From Bacillota bacterium (GTDB taxonomy: Bacteria > Bacillota > Sulfobacillia > JAJZYS01 > JAJYTV01): DNA of 64,000 bases. Of the stretch, positions 63,591 through 64,000 are shown in pieces. The position numbers were made by a program, and so were the translations under genes. Under the pieces are notes generated by a model. That model was given only the letters and a program-made list of their open reading frames with translations, did no database searches and was not told where the DNA came from. Position 1 is the stretch's first letter. Every line of letters starts with the position of its first letter. The DNA is taken from NCBI GenBank assembly GCA_021793645.1, contig JAJYSJ010000007.1, positions 62,001-126,000 on the forward strand, given 5' to 3'.

Positions 63591-64000
63591 TTGAAGCGTT
63601 CCGCAGTGTTGGCCCTGGTGGGCACTGGTGTTCTCGTTCTGACCGCCGGATGCGGCTCGACGACGAGCGCTGCAGAAACCACTTGGGCGACTGTGAATGG
63701 ACACACGATTACCCAACAAGACGTGCAGACGCGCGTGAACCTGATCAAGGTCCTGAGCCCGCAGTCCACGTCGCAGCTGAAGCAGCGGACGACGTGGGTG
63801 AATGAGACGCAGGAACTGGTGAGCGAGTACATCGTACAGCAGGAAGCGGCGAAGGCGAAATTCACGCTTACCGCCACGCAGCAGTCGACGGCGAAGTCTC
63901 AGCTGATGTCGTACCTTACGTCGACCTACGGCAGCAAGACGGCGCTTAACGCGGCGATCAAGAAGGACAAGACGAGTACAGCCGCGCTCGACTCCTTTGC
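63591..64000 (+). CDS. PrsA/SurA-like foldase lipoprotein, partial
   Basis: The first 136 residues of a gene cut by the window edge. A lipoprotein signal (KRSAVLALVGTGVLVLTAGC) with the lipobox Cys is followed by WATVNGHTITQQDVQTRVNL and helical sequence of the SurA N-terminal chaperone domain. A rotamase domain would be expected downstream, outside the window. It probably folds secreted proteins at the membrane. The start TTG 63591 follows AAGGAG by 8 nt. A TAAGAT box at 63524 could be its -10, but no -35 is convincing. Confidence 0.82.
   Translation, partial: MKRSAVLALVGTGVLVLTAGCGSTTSAAETTWATVNGHTITQQDVQTRVNLIKVLSPQSTSQLKQRTTWVNETQELVSEYIVQQEAAKAKFTLTATQQSTAKSQLMSYLTSTYGSKTALNAAIKKDKTSTAALDSF

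Overview
The window is a GC-rich bacterial chromosome segment, and its gene content points to a spore-forming, high-GC member of the Firmicutes (Bacillota). The evidence is the Gram-positive PolC-type DNA polymerase III, the YlxM-Ffh pair, YlxR/YlxQ/YlxP, a YlxY-MlpA-YmxH-dipicolinate synthase A cluster in nearly the Bacillus order, a PrsA-like lipoprotein and a ydaO-type c-di-AMP riboswitch. Start codons are often TTG or GTG, genes often overlap by 4 bp (ATGA/GTGA), and several genes appear to start at CTG behind a Shine-Dalgarno sequence. The genus cannot be fixed from sequence reading alone.

1-14.5 kb is an adaptive-immunity island. A long CRISPR array (56 complete 36-bp repeats, running off the left edge) is followed, reading leftward on the minus strand, by the operon csb1(cas7)-csb2-cas3-cas8-like-csb2 (second, divergent copy)-cas4/cas1 fusion-cas2. 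This is subtype I-G (formerly I-U). The whole operon reads toward the array from one clear sigma-A-type promoter near 14.5 kb, and the array appears to be transcribed in the same direction from a leader beside cas2.

14.6-27.1 kb (plus strand) is a translation and secretion cluster: ylxM-ffh-rpsP-khpA-rimM-trmD-rplS, two tandem lepB copies, rbgA/ylqF and rnhB. A minus-strand NlpC/P60 cell-wall hydrolase under a c-di-AMP riboswitch follows, then topA-xerC-hslV-hslU. 27.3-42.1 kb holds rpsB-tsf-pyrH-frr-(small ORF)-uppS-cdsA-(AI-2E-type permease)-dxr-rseP-ispG-proS-(glycosyltransferase)-polC. 42.2-53.1 kb is the rimP-nusA-ylxR-ylxQ-infB-ylxP-rbfA-nrnA-truB-ribF-(small ORF)-rpsO-pnp supercluster. 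53.1-59.0 kb has a 7-TM protein of unknown function, a HAD hydrolase, ylxY, mlpA, dut, ymxH, a YflT-like stress protein and dpaA. 59.0-62.2 kb is a TPP-riboswitch-controlled thiamin/HMP ECF transporter (ykoE plus a fused ATPase-ATPase-permease). An MFS exporter (minus strand) and the start of a PrsA/SurA-like lipoprotein end the window.

Most interesting items: the type I-G locus with two different Csb2-family proteins flanking cas3/cas8; a ylxQ reading frame with no stop until 1.1 kb into infB; the repeated use of CTG as the best-supported start codon; a tandem lepB duplication; a tandem duplication of one CRISPR repeat-spacer unit; and small genes missing from the ORF track. I did not find a system that I can call wholly new. 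No rRNA, tRNA or insertion sequence was recognised.
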